Below, piece by piece: positions 47,392-56,794 of a DNA stretch of 64,000 nt; positions within the stretch are counted from its first letter, which is position 1, and every line of letters begins with the position of its first letter. This stretch comes from Pseudomonadota bacterium. GTDB taxonomy: Bacteria > Pseudomonadota > Gammaproteobacteria > Burkholderiales > Burkholderiaceae_C. Made by a program: the position numbers and the translations under genes. The stretch lies in assembly GCA_020161775.1 (NCBI GenBank), contig JAIUOW010000012.1:90999-154998 (forward strand). The letters run 5' to 3'. The notes under the pieces were generated by a model. The model had not been told where the DNA came from and did not search any database. It worked only from the letters and a program-made list of their open reading frames with translations.

Positions 47392-48363
47392 CTATTTCGG
47401 CCCCAGCCCGAATTCCTGCGCCAGCGCACGGTAGCGCGCCATGTGCTGCTCGATCTGCGCCTGCAGCGCCGCGCCGGTGGCGGGCGCCGCCTGCAGCCCG
47501 GCCTGGGCCAGCGCAGCGGTGTAGCGCGGGTGGGCCTGGGCCTGGGTGAAGGCGTCCACCCACTGGCGGTACGCCGCATCGGCCACCTGCGGCCCCACAT
47601 ACACACCGCGCAGGATGGGCCAGCGGATGTCATAGCCCTGCTCTTTCGCCGTGGGCACGTCGGCCCACACGCCGCCCAGGCGCCGCTCGGCCAGCACGGC
47701 CAGCACCCGCACCGGCACGCCTTTTTGCATCTGGCGGGCCACCTCGGCCGCGTCACCGGCCAGCACCTGCACATGGCCGCCGGCCAGCGCGCCCAGCGCT
47801 TCGCCGCCGCCTTCAAACGCGACGAAGCGCATGGTCTTGTGGCTCACGCCCGCGGCGCGCGCCAGCAGCGCGGCTTTCATCCAGTCCTGGCTGCCGATGG
47901 TGCCGCCCGCGCCAAACACCACGGCGTTGGGGTTGCGCCGCAGCGCCGCCACCAGCTCACCCAGCGTGGCATAGGGCGCGTCGCGCCGCACGGCGATCAC
48001 GCCGTGGTCCAGCCCCAGCGCGGCCACCCAGCGCACGTCGCGCTCGGTGTGCGGGCCAAAGCGGCCCTGCGCCAGGTTCAGCAACGAGCCGGCCGAGAAC
48101 GCCACGATGGTGGCCGCGTCTGCCGGCTGCTGGCGCACCACGGTGTTAAAGGCCATGGCGCCGATGCCGCCGGGCAGATAGGTGGTGGGCAGCGCCACGC
48201 CGGGGGCAGCGGCCTGCAGCGCGGTGCGGGCCAGCTCACAGGTCAGGTCAAAACCGCCGCCGGGCTTGGCCGGGGCCACGCAGCGTGCGCCTGGCGGCAA
48301 TGCAGGCGCCGCCGCGTGAGCCATGGCCACGCCGCAGGCCAGCAGAGCGACCCAGCGTTTCAT
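47392..48363 (-). CDS. Bug/TctC-family solute-binding protein 1
   Basis: Periplasmic binding protein of the tripartite tricarboxylate transporter type, 323 residues. The signal peptide MKRWVALLACGVAMAHAAAP is followed by CVAPAKPGGGFDLTCELART. The family often functions as orphan sensors or transport partners. Its ATG overlaps the tctE stop by 4 nt, so it is coupled to the two-component genes. Confidence 0.85.
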   Translation of the reverse strand: MKRWVALLACGVAMAHAAAPALPPGARCVAPAKPGGGFDLTCELARTALQAAAPGVALPTTYLPGGIGAMAFNTVVRQQPADAATIVAFSAGSLLNLAQGRFGPHTERDVRWVAALGLDHGVIAVRRDAPYATLGELVAALRRNPNAVVFGAGGTIGSQDWMKAALLARAAGVSHKTMRFVAFEGGGEALGALAGGHVQVLAGDAAEVARQMQKGVPVRVLAVLAERRLGGVWADVPTAKEQGYDIRWPILRGVYVGPQVADAAYRQWVDAFTQAQAHPRYTAALAQAGLQAAPATGAALQAQIEQHMARYRALAQEFGLGPK

Positions 48364-49778
48364 GGGTGCGGCCACCACAGCACGGCTTTCAGCCCGGGGC
48401 CATCGTCACGCGCCTGCACGCGCAGTTGCCCGCCGTGGCGCGCCATCACGGATTCAGCAATCGCCAGGCCCAGCCCACTGCCGCTGCTGCCCCGGCCCTT
48501 GGCAAAGCGCTGGCCCAGGCTGGGCAGCAGCGCTTCGTCCACACCGGGGCCGTCGTCCAGCACGGCCAGGCTGCAACCCTGCGTGTCGGCCGCCACCTGC
48601 ACCGTCACCACGCCCTGCGCACGGCCATGGTGGATGGCGTTGTGCAGCAGGTTGGCCAGCGCCTGGCCCAGCAGGGCGCGGTCGCCGCCGGTGGGGCAGC
48701 TTTCCGCCGGGGCGTCCACGCCCAGGTCGATGCCACGGGCGCGGGCTTCGGGCAGCAGGGCCAGCGCCGTTTCGCGCGCCAGCTCGGCGGCGTCAAACGG
48801 CTCGGGCTGCACCGCCGCCGCATCGCTGCGGGCCAGCGCCAGCAGCTGGTTGGTGGCGCGCACGGCGTTGTCCAGCGCGCCAGACAGCGCCTGCAGCGCC
48901 TGGCGGGCGCGCACGCTGTCGGGCTCGCGCAGCGCGTAGTCCACCTGCGCGCGCAGCGTGGCCAGCGGCGTGCGCAGCTGGTGCGATGCGTCGTCGATGA
49001 ACCGGCGGCGCTCGGTCATCAACGCGTCGGTGCGGGCCAGCTGCTGGTTGACAGCATCCACCAGCGGGGCAATGTCGCGCGGCAGGCCGGCTGCCTCCAG
49101 CGGCCGCAGGTCGTCGCTGGCGCGCTGCGCCGTCAGCCGGGCCAGCCGCGCCACCGGCCGCAGCGCCAGCCACAGCGCCAGCGCCACGCTGGCCAGCATC
49201 ACCGCCAGCAAGGCGGCGTCGCGCCAGGCGGCGCGCTGCACGAAGCGCCGGGTGAACTGCGTGCGCGACGCGGTGCTTTCAGCCACCTGGATCATCACCT
49301 CCTGCGCGGCGCCCACCGGCCGCTCCAGCGGGCGCACATAGGCGCCCACGCGCACCGGCTCGCCAAAGTAGCTGGCGTCGTAGAACACCGGCTCACCCAG
49401 GCGCGGCGCGCGCGGCGGGCGCGGCAAATCGGGGTGACCGATTTCCACCAGTCCGTCGGCCGTGGCCACGCGAAAGTACACCTCGCCCGTGGCCGTGAGC
49501 TGGAAGAACTCGAACAGCCGGTACGGCAACTCCACCGCCAGCCCGCCCGAGGCGGTGGACACGTTCAGGTCCAGCGCCTTGATGGCGCCCAGCAGCGAGC
49601 GGTCATAGGCCGCATTGGCCGAGCCCACGGCGTCGGCATGCGTGGCCCACAGGCTTAAGGCCGCAATGCCCAGCATGGCCGGCAGCAGCAGCGCCACCAG
49701 CTTGGTGCGCAGGCTGGCCTGCTGGCCGAACGGGTTGCCCCAAGCCGGCTTAAGCCTGCGGATACGGCTCCAGGACAT
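48360..49778 (-). CDS. tctE: TctE-type sensor histidine kinase
   Basis: Membrane sensor of 472 residues. It has an N-terminal helix near 20-45, a periplasmic region to about 190, a second helix and HAMP. The H-box is FIDDASHQLRTPLATLRAQV, and the ATPase motifs are LLHNAIHHGRAQG, VLDDGPGVDE and GSGLGLAIAESV. Its 5' end overlaps the regulator gene by 29 nt. Next to Bug proteins, the likely signals are carboxylates (inference). Confidence 0.92.
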   Translation of the reverse strand: MSWSRIRRLKPAWGNPFGQQASLRTKLVALLLPAMLGIAALSLWATHADAVGSANAAYDRSLLGAIKALDLNVSTASGGLAVELPYRLFEFFQLTATGEVYFRVATADGLVEIGHPDLPRPPRAPRLGEPVFYDASYFGEPVRVGAYVRPLERPVGAAQEVMIQVAESTASRTQFTRRFVQRAAWRDAALLAVMLASVALALWLALRPVARLARLTAQRASDDLRPLEAAGLPRDIAPLVDAVNQQLARTDALMTERRRFIDDASHQLRTPLATLRAQVDYALREPDSVRARQALQALSGALDNAVRATNQLLALARSDAAAVQPEPFDAAELARETALALLPEARARGIDLGVDAPAESCPTGGDRALLGQALANLLHNAIHHGRAQGVVTVQVAADTQGCSLAVLDDGPGVDEALLPSLGQRFAKGRGSSGSGLGLAIAESVMARHGGQLRVQARDDGPGLKAVLWWPHP

Positions 49779-50436
49779 AGCCCAGCCCCCGGTAGGTGTG
49801 GATGCGCACGCCGCTGCCGTCCAGGCGGCGGCGCAGGCGGTGCAGCAGCACGTCCACCGCGCTGCTTTGCACGTCTTCTTCGTCGCTGAACACGCGGTCC
49901 AGCAGCTGCTGGCGCGTGACGGGCTCGCCGCTGCGCTGCACCAGCACGCGCAGCGCCGCCTGTTCGCGCGGCGACAGCGCCAGCACTTCGTCGCCCAGCG
50001 TGAAGCGGCGCGTCACGGTGTCAAACTGCAGCGGGCCGCAGGCCAGACGCGGGTGTTCGCTGCCGCGCGCGCGGCGGATCAGCGCCGTCAGGCGCGCCTC
50101 CAGCTCGGCCAGCGCAAAGGGCTTGGCCAGGAAGTCGTCGGCGCCTTCGTTGAGCGTGCTCACGCGCTCAGCCAGCGAATCGCGCGCGGTCAATATCAAT
50201 ACCGGCAGGCGCTGGTCCAGCGCGCGGATGCGCTTGAGCACCTCGTGCCCGTCGCGCCCGGGCAGGCCCAGATCCAGCACCAGTGCGTCGAAAGGTTCGC
50301 CGCCGTGGCCGGCGGCTAGGGCCCGTTCCACCAGGCGGCCGTCGTCCAGCCAGTCCACCCGGAAGCCGGCCTGCTCCAGCGCGCGGGCCAGCCATTGGCC
50401 CAGGTCGCGTTCGTCTTCAGCCAGCAGGATGCGCAT
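49750..50436 (-). CDS. tctD: TctD-type OmpR-family response regulator
   Basis: Regulator of 228 residues. The receiver has MRILLAEDERDLGQWLARAL, phospho-aspartate in ALVLDLGLPGRDG and the lysine in DDFLAKPFALAEL. A winged helix follows (LSPREQAALRVLVQRSGEPV, SAVDVLLHRLRRRL). The start at ATG 50434-50436 is family-consistent. It is divergent from a second Bug gene, a probable target. Confidence 0.92.
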   Translation of the reverse strand: MRILLAEDERDLGQWLARALEQAGFRVDWLDDGRLVERALAAGHGGEPFDALVLDLGLPGRDGHEVLKRIRALDQRLPVLILTARDSLAERVSTLNEGADDFLAKPFALAELEARLTALIRRARGSEHPRLACGPLQFDTVTRRFTLGDEVLALSPREQAALRVLVQRSGEPVTRQQLLDRVFSDEEDVQSSAVDVLLHRLRRRLDGSGVRIHTYRGLGYVLEPYPQA

Positions 50437-50540
50437 GGGCCGGATTGTGCCCGCCGCGCCGGTGCGCCACTGAAAGGCAACTGATAGGTCGGCGCTGGCA
50501 CCATCGCGGCAGTCCGCCAACCCTTGCAGGAGACAACACC

Positions 50541-51524
50541 ATGACATTCACCTTGCCCCGCCGCAGCCTGCTGCTGGCCGCCGCCGGCAGCGCCGCCGCC
50601 ACCTTTGCCCCCGCCCTGCGCGCCCAGGCCTGGCCCAACCGGCCGCTGCGCTTTGTGGTGCCGTTCGCCCCGGGCGGCAGCTCCGAGATCATTGCCCGCG
50701 CCACCGCAGGCGAGCTGACCAAGCTGCTGGGCCAGAACGTGTTTGTGGACAACAAGCCGGGCGCGTCGGGCAACATCGCCATGTCCGAGGTGGCGCGCGC
50801 GGACGACCAGCACACGGTGATCCTCAGCCACATCGGCACCCTGGCGGTCAACCCGTTCATCTACAGCCGCCTGCCCTATGACGCCGACAAGGATTTCCGC
50901 CCCGTGTCGCTGCTGGCCAAGGTGCCCAGCCTGTACCTGGTGCACCCCGACCTGCCGGTGAAGAACCTGCGCGAGTTCATTGCCCTGGCCAAGAAGAGCC
51001 CCGGCAAGCTCAATTACGGCAGCGCCGGCAACGGCAGCGCCGGCCACCTGGCCATGGAATACCTGAAGATGGCCAGCGACACCTTCATCACCCACGTGCC
51101 CTACCGCGGCACCGGCCCGCAGCTGACCGACCTGCTGGCGGGGCGGCTGGAGGCCGCGTCGGTGGGCGCCGCCGCCGTGCTGCAGTTCATCAAGACCGGC
51201 AAGCTGCGCTGCATTGCCACCGGCACGCTGCAGCGCATTCCGCAGCTGCCCGACGTGCCCACGGTGGCCGAGCAGGGCTACCCCAATTTCGAGATGACGC
51301 AGTGGTACGGCATGCACGCGCCTGCGTCGCTGCCGCAGGCCGCGGTGGACAAGCTGGCCGCCGGCTGCGCCGCCGCCATCAAGGCGCCCGCCACGGTGGA
51401 GCGCCTGGGCCTGGACGCCGCCATTGCCGTGGGCAGCACGCCGGCGGACTTTGCGAAGTTCATCGCCACCGAACGCACCCGCTGGAAGGCGGTGATTGCG
51501 CGGGCGGGGATTAAAGCAGACTGA
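50541..51524 (+). CDS. Bug/TctC-family solute-binding protein 2
   Basis: Periplasmic binding protein of 327 residues. The signal segment MTFTLPRRSLLLAAAGSAAA is followed by AQAWPNRPLRFVVPFAPGGS, VFVDNKPGASGNIAMSEVAR and AGRLEAASVGAAAVLQFI, all typical of the family. AGGAGA precedes the ATG. No TctA/TctB membrane subunits are present. The 104-bp divergent region with tctD should hold the control sites. Confidence 0.92.
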   Translation: MTFTLPRRSLLLAAAGSAAATFAPALRAQAWPNRPLRFVVPFAPGGSSEIIARATAGELTKLLGQNVFVDNKPGASGNIAMSEVARADDQHTVILSHIGTLAVNPFIYSRLPYDADKDFRPVSLLAKVPSLYLVHPDLPVKNLREFIALAKKSPGKLNYGSAGNGSAGHLAMEYLKMASDTFITHVPYRGTGPQLTDLLAGRLEAASVGAAAVLQFIKTGKLRCIATGTLQRIPQLPDVPTVAEQGYPNFEMTQWYGMHAPASLPQAAVDKLAAGCAAAIKAPATVERLGLDAAIAVGSTPADFAKFIATERTRWKAVIARAGIKAD

Positions 51525-51533
51525 ACCAGTCTC

Positions 51534-52736
51534 TCAAAGCGCCTGACGCAGCGTCAGCGCCGCCAGGCGGCTCTCGGTCATGAGCCGTGCATTGGCCGGC
51601 GCCGGCGCCAGCAGCAGATGGCGCACCAGCGGCTCCATCATGGTGGCGTCCGGGTCGGCCAGCAGCAGGTAGCGGGTGGCGGCTTCGTCTTCCACCTCGT
51701 TCAGGCGGCCCACCCAGTCCAGCGCCGTGAGCGTTTCCAGCACGGGCACCAGCTGCAGTGCGTCCACCCCCAGCGCATGCGCGAGTTCGTCCTCGCTCAG
51801 GCCGCGCCGCGCGGTGGGCCGCGCGCGATCCAGCTGCTGCAGCACCTCCAGCGCCAGCTGGAACTGCCAGCCGTGCGTGCCGCCGCGCCGGGCCACGCCC
51901 TGCGTCAGGCTGGGCAGGTAGGCCGCCACCACCGCGCCCAGCAGCACGATGACCCAGGCCATGTAGATCCACACCAGCAGGATGGGCAGCGTGGCAAACG
52001 CGCCGTACACCGCTGAATAGGTGGGCACCATGCCGATGTACACCGCCAGCAGCTTCTTGGCCACCTCGATCCCCACCGCCGCGAACAGGCCACCCGCCAG
52101 CGCGTGGCCGCGCCGCACATGGGTATGGGGCACATAGCGGTACAGCGCTGCCAGGCCCACCCACATCAGCGCGAACTCCACCACGTCCAGCAAAAAGCGC
52201 ACGCCGCCCGGCATGGCGCCCACCAGCCCGCGCGACGCGCTCAGCACATAGGACGTGAGCGCCAGGCTGGCGCCCAGCAGCAGCGGCCCCAGCGTCATGG
52301 CGGCCCAGTACACCAGCACGCGCTGGGCAAACGGGCGCGGGCGCTTCACGCGCCAGATGTTGTTCAGCGTGCGGTCGATGGTGAGGATCAGCGCCAGCGC
52401 CGTCACGAACAGCACGCCCAGGCCCACCACGCCCAGGCGGCTGGCCTTGCCGGCAAACTGCGTCAGGTAGCCCAGCACCTGGCGCGCAATGGCGTCGGGC
52501 ACCAGGCTTTGCACCAGCCAGGTCTGCAGCGTGCCCTGCAGCTTGCCGAACATCGGGAACGCGGTGAACACCGCCAGCGCCACGGTAAAGAACGGCACCA
52601 GCGCAATGGTGGTGGTGAAGGTGAGGCTGCTGGCCGTCAGGCCCAGGCGGTCCTCGCGGAAGCGCTCGCCCAGCGTCAGCGCGGTGGTGCGCCACGGAAA
52701 GACCGACAGGTCCTGCAGGAGTTGGCGAAAGTTCAT
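51534..52736 (-). CDS. YihY/virulence factor BrkB family membrane protein
   Basis: Polytopic inner-membrane protein of 400 residues, once misnamed RNase BN. MNFRQLLQDLSVFPWRTTAL is followed by LTASSLTFTTTIALVPFFTV, and six or so helices fill residues 30-290 with IYMAWVIVLLGAVVAAYLPS the last. The C-terminal 100 residues are soluble with a winged-helix-like segment (GLSEDELAHALGVDALQLVP). The function is unknown. Confidence 0.9.
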   Translation of the reverse strand: MNFRQLLQDLSVFPWRTTALTLGERFREDRLGLTASSLTFTTTIALVPFFTVALAVFTAFPMFGKLQGTLQTWLVQSLVPDAIARQVLGYLTQFAGKASRLGVVGLGVLFVTALALILTIDRTLNNIWRVKRPRPFAQRVLVYWAAMTLGPLLLGASLALTSYVLSASRGLVGAMPGGVRFLLDVVEFALMWVGLAALYRYVPHTHVRRGHALAGGLFAAVGIEVAKKLLAVYIGMVPTYSAVYGAFATLPILLVWIYMAWVIVLLGAVVAAYLPSLTQGVARRGGTHGWQFQLALEVLQQLDRARPTARRGLSEDELAHALGVDALQLVPVLETLTALDWVGRLNEVEDEAATRYLLLADPDATMMEPLVRHLLLAPAPANARLMTESRLAALTLRQAL

Positions 52737-52757
52737 CGCCGCTATGATGCCATCGCC

Positions 52758-53165
52758 ATGCCCCACGACCCTGCCCACCCCACCACCGCCGCTGCTGACG
52801 AACCCCATGTTGTACTGACGCGCCGCCTGGCCGTGGGCAGCCTGCTGGGCCTGATCGTGCTGGGCCTGCTGTGGGAGCTGTGGCTGGCACCGGTGCGCCC
52901 CGGCGGCTCGCTGCTGGCCATCAAGGTGCTGCCGCTGTGCATTCCGCTGGCGGGGCTTTTGAAGAACCGCATGTACACCTACCGCTGGGTCAGCCTGCTC
53001 GTGTGGCTGTATTTCACCGAGGGCGTGGTGCGTGCCTACAGCGACCGCGCACCCAGCTCGTACCTGGCCATGGTGGAAATCGCCCTGTGTCTGGCCCTGT
53101 TTGCCGCCTGCGCGCTGCATGTACGGCTGCGCCTGAAGACTGCCCGCCATGAAGAAGCCGCCTGA
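52758..53165 (+). CDS. DUF2069 membrane protein
   Basis: Four-helix membrane protein of 135 residues and unknown function. LTRRLAVGSLLGLIVLGLLW, LKNRMYTYRWVSLLVWLYFT and EGVVRAYSD fit DUF2069. Its start is 21 bp from the divergent YihY start, and its 3' end overlaps the next gene by 17 nt. Confidence 0.88.
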   Translation: MPHDPAHPTTAAADEPHVVLTRRLAVGSLLGLIVLGLLWELWLAPVRPGGSLLAIKVLPLCIPLAGLLKNRMYTYRWVSLLVWLYFTEGVVRAYSDRAPSSYLAMVEIALCLALFAACALHVRLRLKTARHEEAA

Positions 53166-54585
53166 CCTTTTGCTCGACACCCTGCGCGCCGCCGTCGGCG
53201 CCGCCCATGTGCTGACGCACGAAGACCCGTCCGCCGACCTGGCCGCCTGGGAGCAGGACTGGCGCAAGCGCACCCGTGGCCGCGCGCTGGCCGTGGTGCG
53301 CCCGGCCAGCACCGCCGAGGTGGCCGCCGTGGTGAAGGCCTGCGCCGCCGCCGGCACGGCCATCGTGCCCCAGGGCGGCAACACCGGTCTGGTGGTGGGC
53401 TCCACGCCCGACGCCTCGGGCACGCAGGTGCTGCTGAGCCTGACCCGGCTGAACGCCGTGCGCGGCATCGACGCCGCCAACCTGACCATGACGGTGGAGG
53501 CCGGCTGCATCCTGCAGACGCTGCAGGAGGTGGCGGAAAAAGCCGGCTTCCTGTTCCCGTTGAGCCTAGCGGCCGAGGGCAGCTGCACCATTGGCGGCAA
53601 CCTGGGCACCAATGCCGGCGGCACGCAGGTGGTGCGCTATGGCAATGCCCGCGAGCTGTGCCTGGGGCTGGAGGTGGTGACGCCCCAAGGCGAGGTCTGG
53701 AGCGGCCTGACCGGCCTGCGCAAGGACAACACCGGCTATGACCTGCGCGACCTGTTCATCGGCAGTGAAGGCACGCTGGGCATCATCACCGCCGCCACGA
53801 TGAAGCTGTACCCGCTGCCCGCGGCCACCCTGACCGCCTGGGCGGCCGTGCCCACGCTGGACGATGCCGTGGCCCTGCTGGGCATGGCCCACAGGCACCT
53901 GGGTGCCGGCCTCACCGGCTTTGAGGTGATGGGCCAGTTTGCGCTGAGCCTGGTGGCCAGACACTATCCGCAGATGCGCGTGCCGCTGTATGAACAGTCA
54001 CCGTACTGCGTGCTGCTGGAAACGTCGGACAGCGAGAGCGAGGCCCATGCGCGTGGCCGCTTCGAGGCGCTGCTTGAGTCCGCATTCGAACAAGGCTGCG
54101 TGAGCGACGCCGTGATTGCCGAGAACCTGGCCCAGGCCCACCAGCTGTGGCACATCCGCGAGAGCATTCCGCTGGCGCAGGCCGAAGAGGGCCTGAACAT
54201 CAAGCACGACATTTCCATTCCGGTGTCGCGCATCCCCGCGTTCTGCGCGCAGACCGACGCGCTTTTGCAGCGCGAAATCCCCGGCGTGCGGCTGGTCAAC
54301 TTTGGCCACCTGGGCGACGGCAACCTGCACTACAACGTGCAGGCCCCCGCAGGCGGCGACGCCGCCGCCTTCCTGCGCGACCAGGAAGACAAGGTCAACA
54401 CGCTGGTGTACGACCAGGTGCATGCGTTTGACGGCTCCATTTCGGCCGAGCACGGCGTAGGCGAACTCAAGGCCGCCAAGCTGCCGGGCTACAAATCACC
54501 CGTGGCGCTGCAGATGATGCGCGCCATCAAGCAGGCGCTGGACCCGCAGGGCATCATGAATCCGGGGCGCGTGCTGGCGCCGTAA
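53149..54585 (+). CDS. FAD-binding oxidase, GlcD/D-2-hydroxyacid dehydrogenase type
   Basis: VAO-family flavoprotein of 478 residues, likely oxidising a D-2-hydroxyacid such as D-lactate or D-2-hydroxyglutarate. The FAD domain has IVPQGGNTGLVVGSTPDASG, SLAAEGSCTIGGNLGTNAGG and FIGSEGTLGIITAATMKLYP. The cap ends with NFGHLGDGNLHYNV and FDGSISAEHGVGELK, which carry metal/substrate ligands. The exact substrate is uncertain. Confidence 0.92.
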   Translation: MKKPPDLLLDTLRAAVGAAHVLTHEDPSADLAAWEQDWRKRTRGRALAVVRPASTAEVAAVVKACAAAGTAIVPQGGNTGLVVGSTPDASGTQVLLSLTRLNAVRGIDAANLTMTVEAGCILQTLQEVAEKAGFLFPLSLAAEGSCTIGGNLGTNAGGTQVVRYGNARELCLGLEVVTPQGEVWSGLTGLRKDNTGYDLRDLFIGSEGTLGIITAATMKLYPLPAATLTAWAAVPTLDDAVALLGMAHRHLGAGLTGFEVMGQFALSLVARHYPQMRVPLYEQSPYCVLLETSDSESEAHARGRFEALLESAFEQGCVSDAVIAENLAQAHQLWHIRESIPLAQAEEGLNIKHDISIPVSRIPAFCAQTDALLQREIPGVRLVNFGHLGDGNLHYNVQAPAGGDAAAFLRDQEDKVNTLVYDQVHAFDGSISAEHGVGELKAAKLPGYKSPVALQMMRAIKQALDPQGIMNPGRVLAP

Positions 54586-54624
54586 CCGAAAAAGGCCGCA
54601 CCACGGCCAGGCAAGGAGGGACAC

Positions 54625-56772
54625 ATGACGGAAGCTCAATGGATCACGCTGGGCCTCGTGCTGGCCAGCGTCGGCCAGTTCGCCATCTGCCTGTGGTCGG
54701 CGCGCACGCTGATGGGCTGGACGGCCGCCTGCGGCATGGCCGCGCTGGCCGTGCCCATCGGCTGGTTCGCCGAACAGATGGGCTCGTCGCGCGGCTGGTT
54801 CTTTGGCAGCTACCACTACACCGACGTGCTGGGCCCCAAGATTGGCGACGTGCCTTTCACGATCCCGCTGATGTGGTTTGCGCTGACCTGGCTGGCCTGG
54901 GTCATGGCCAACCTGATCCTGTGGCGCGAGCCGGTGGTGCGCGCGCTGGGCTGGCCGCGGCGCATCCTCACGGCCTGGCTGGCCGCCCTGATCGTCACCG
55001 CCTTCGACCTGGGCGCCGACCCGTATTTCGTCTTCACCCTGCATGCCTGGATCATGACCAAGACCGACGGCGGCTGGTTTGGTGAAACGCTGCAGGGCTT
55101 CGTGGGCTGGATGATCGTGAGCTTTGCCATCGTGCTGCTGGCGCAATGGCGCGTGCGGCCGCAACAGGCGCCGGGCAGCGCCGCCGCGCAACGCAAGGCG
55201 GCGCTGCTGCCGCTGCTGCTGTATGCCTTCAGCCTGGTGTTCCAGGTGATCTTTGGCAGCCCCGTCGAGACCAAGGCGATCGCGTTCTTTGCCATGGGCA
55301 TACCGCTGACCATCGCGCTGGCTGCCTGGTGGCCCTGGCGCGCCGCAGCGGCCCAGCCCGGCCAACCGGCCCAGCCCGTCTGGCCGGTGGAAGCCGCCAT
55401 GCGCCAGGCGGACCCGCTGGCCGATGCCACCGTCTCGCGCATCGTCGGCCCCTGGCCCGATGGCGCGGGCGCAGCCGGCACGCCGCCCGCGGCCGGGCTG
55501 GCGCGGCTGAACCAGGCCACGCGCAGCATGTCGCAATGGCGCTTCAACGGCGAGCTGTCGGGCTGGGTGCCTGCCGACGTGGGCACCGGCGTGGACGCCG
55601 AGGTGGCCACGGCCTTGCAGGACTACCTGGCCCAGGGCAGCGTGCTGCCGGCCTGGGCCGACGCGGCCAAGGTGGCGCGGGCCGAGGAAATCTTCATGGA
55701 CGAAGGTCCGCTGTCGTGCACGCTGCTGTTTTGCGCCAGCCTGCCGCAGTGCTATGTGCTGCCCTGGCTGGCCGAGGTGCTGCACATCGCCGGCCAGCTG
55801 GAGGCGCACACCGAATACCGCATCCGCCAGACGGCGGCCATGATCTTCCCGGTCATGATGAAAGGCGGCCTGATGGACCCGCAGGGCAGCGGCATCGCCC
55901 AGGTGCTGAAGGTTCGGCTGGTGCATGCCACCATCCGCCACCTGATCCTGCACGGCGACCCGGCCAGCGTGCAGCGCGGCGTGCCGCCGTCCGGCCGGCC
56001 GGATGCGGCGGCCGCCAGCGACATGCAATCCGCCCTGCTGGCCCATGGCTGGAACGTGGACGCCGCCGGCCTGCCCTGCAGCCAGATGGAGCTGGCCTAC
56101 ACCCTGCTGACCTTTGGCTATGTGTTCCTCAAGGGCATGCGCACCATGGGGCTGGGCCTGCCGCGTGAGGACGAGGAGGCCTGCCTGCACACCTGGAACG
56201 TCATGGGTCATGTGCTGGGCATCCAGCCCGGCCTGATGGTGCACACCATGGACGAGGCCGACGCGCTGTTCGCGCAGATGCAGGCCTGTGGCCGCGCCCG
56301 CGCGGTGCAGCCCGACCCACGCCCGCCGCTGGGCCAGGCGCTGGTGAACACGCTGGCGCGCGTGATCAGGGTGCCGGTGGTGCGGCAGCTGCCGGTGCCG
56401 CTCACGCAATGGCTGATCGGCGCGCAGGCCGCGCGGGATATTGGCGTGGACAAGCACGCGCCCTGGATCACCCGGGCGCTGTTTGTCGCCGGGCGGGCCG
56501 TGGTGGGCTGCATTGACGGCATCGGCCAGCTGTTTGCGCCGGGCTTTTCGCTGGCGCGGCTGTTCACCCGCGTGATCGGCTACCACATGCTCAGCCAGTT
56601 CCTGCTGGACCAGACGCGGCCCATCGGCCTGCCCGACCATGTGCTCAACCCGATGCAGGCCACCGTGGCCCAATGGAGCGACGAGCCGCGCGCGCCGGGC
56701 TGGCTCAACTGGCTGGAAGACCGGCTGACCACACGCGGCGCCTGGGCCGCGCCGGCGCCCCGCAGGATCTGA
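54625..56772 (+). CDS. Fusion: CruF-like carotenoid hydratase domain plus MpaB/DUF2236 oxygenase domain
   Basis: Protein of 715 residues in two parts. Residues 1-235 form a polytopic membrane domain like CruF/DUF422 (WFAEQMGSSRGWFFGSYHYT, TAFDLGADPYFVF). After a linker, residues about 310-640 resemble the DUF2236/MpaB family, which includes the haem rubber oxygenase Lcp: EEIFMDEGPLSCTLLFCASL, LKVRLVHATIRHLILHGDP, HVLGIQPGLMVHTMDEADAL. A role in hydrating and cleaving an isoprenoid is inference. AAGGAGG precedes the ATG. Confidence 0.8.
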   Translation: MTEAQWITLGLVLASVGQFAICLWSARTLMGWTAACGMAALAVPIGWFAEQMGSSRGWFFGSYHYTDVLGPKIGDVPFTIPLMWFALTWLAWVMANLILWREPVVRALGWPRRILTAWLAALIVTAFDLGADPYFVFTLHAWIMTKTDGGWFGETLQGFVGWMIVSFAIVLLAQWRVRPQQAPGSAAAQRKAALLPLLLYAFSLVFQVIFGSPVETKAIAFFAMGIPLTIALAAWWPWRAAAAQPGQPAQPVWPVEAAMRQADPLADATVSRIVGPWPDGAGAAGTPPAAGLARLNQATRSMSQWRFNGELSGWVPADVGTGVDAEVATALQDYLAQGSVLPAWADAAKVARAEEIFMDEGPLSCTLLFCASLPQCYVLPWLAEVLHIAGQLEAHTEYRIRQTAAMIFPVMMKGGLMDPQGSGIAQVLKVRLVHATIRHLILHGDPASVQRGVPPSGRPDAAAASDMQSALLAHGWNVDAAGLPCSQMELAYTLLTFGYVFLKGMRTMGLGLPREDEEACLHTWNVMGHVLGIQPGLMVHTMDEADALFAQMQACGRARAVQPDPRPPLGQALVNTLARVIRVPVVRQLPVPLTQWLIGAQAARDIGVDKHAPWITRALFVAGRAVVGCIDGIGQLFAPGFSLARLFTRVIGYHMLSQFLLDQTRPIGLPDHVLNPMQATVAQWSDEPRAPGWLNWLEDRLTTRGAWAAPAPRRI

Positions 56773-56794
56773 ACACTCGCCTTAAGATCGCGCC

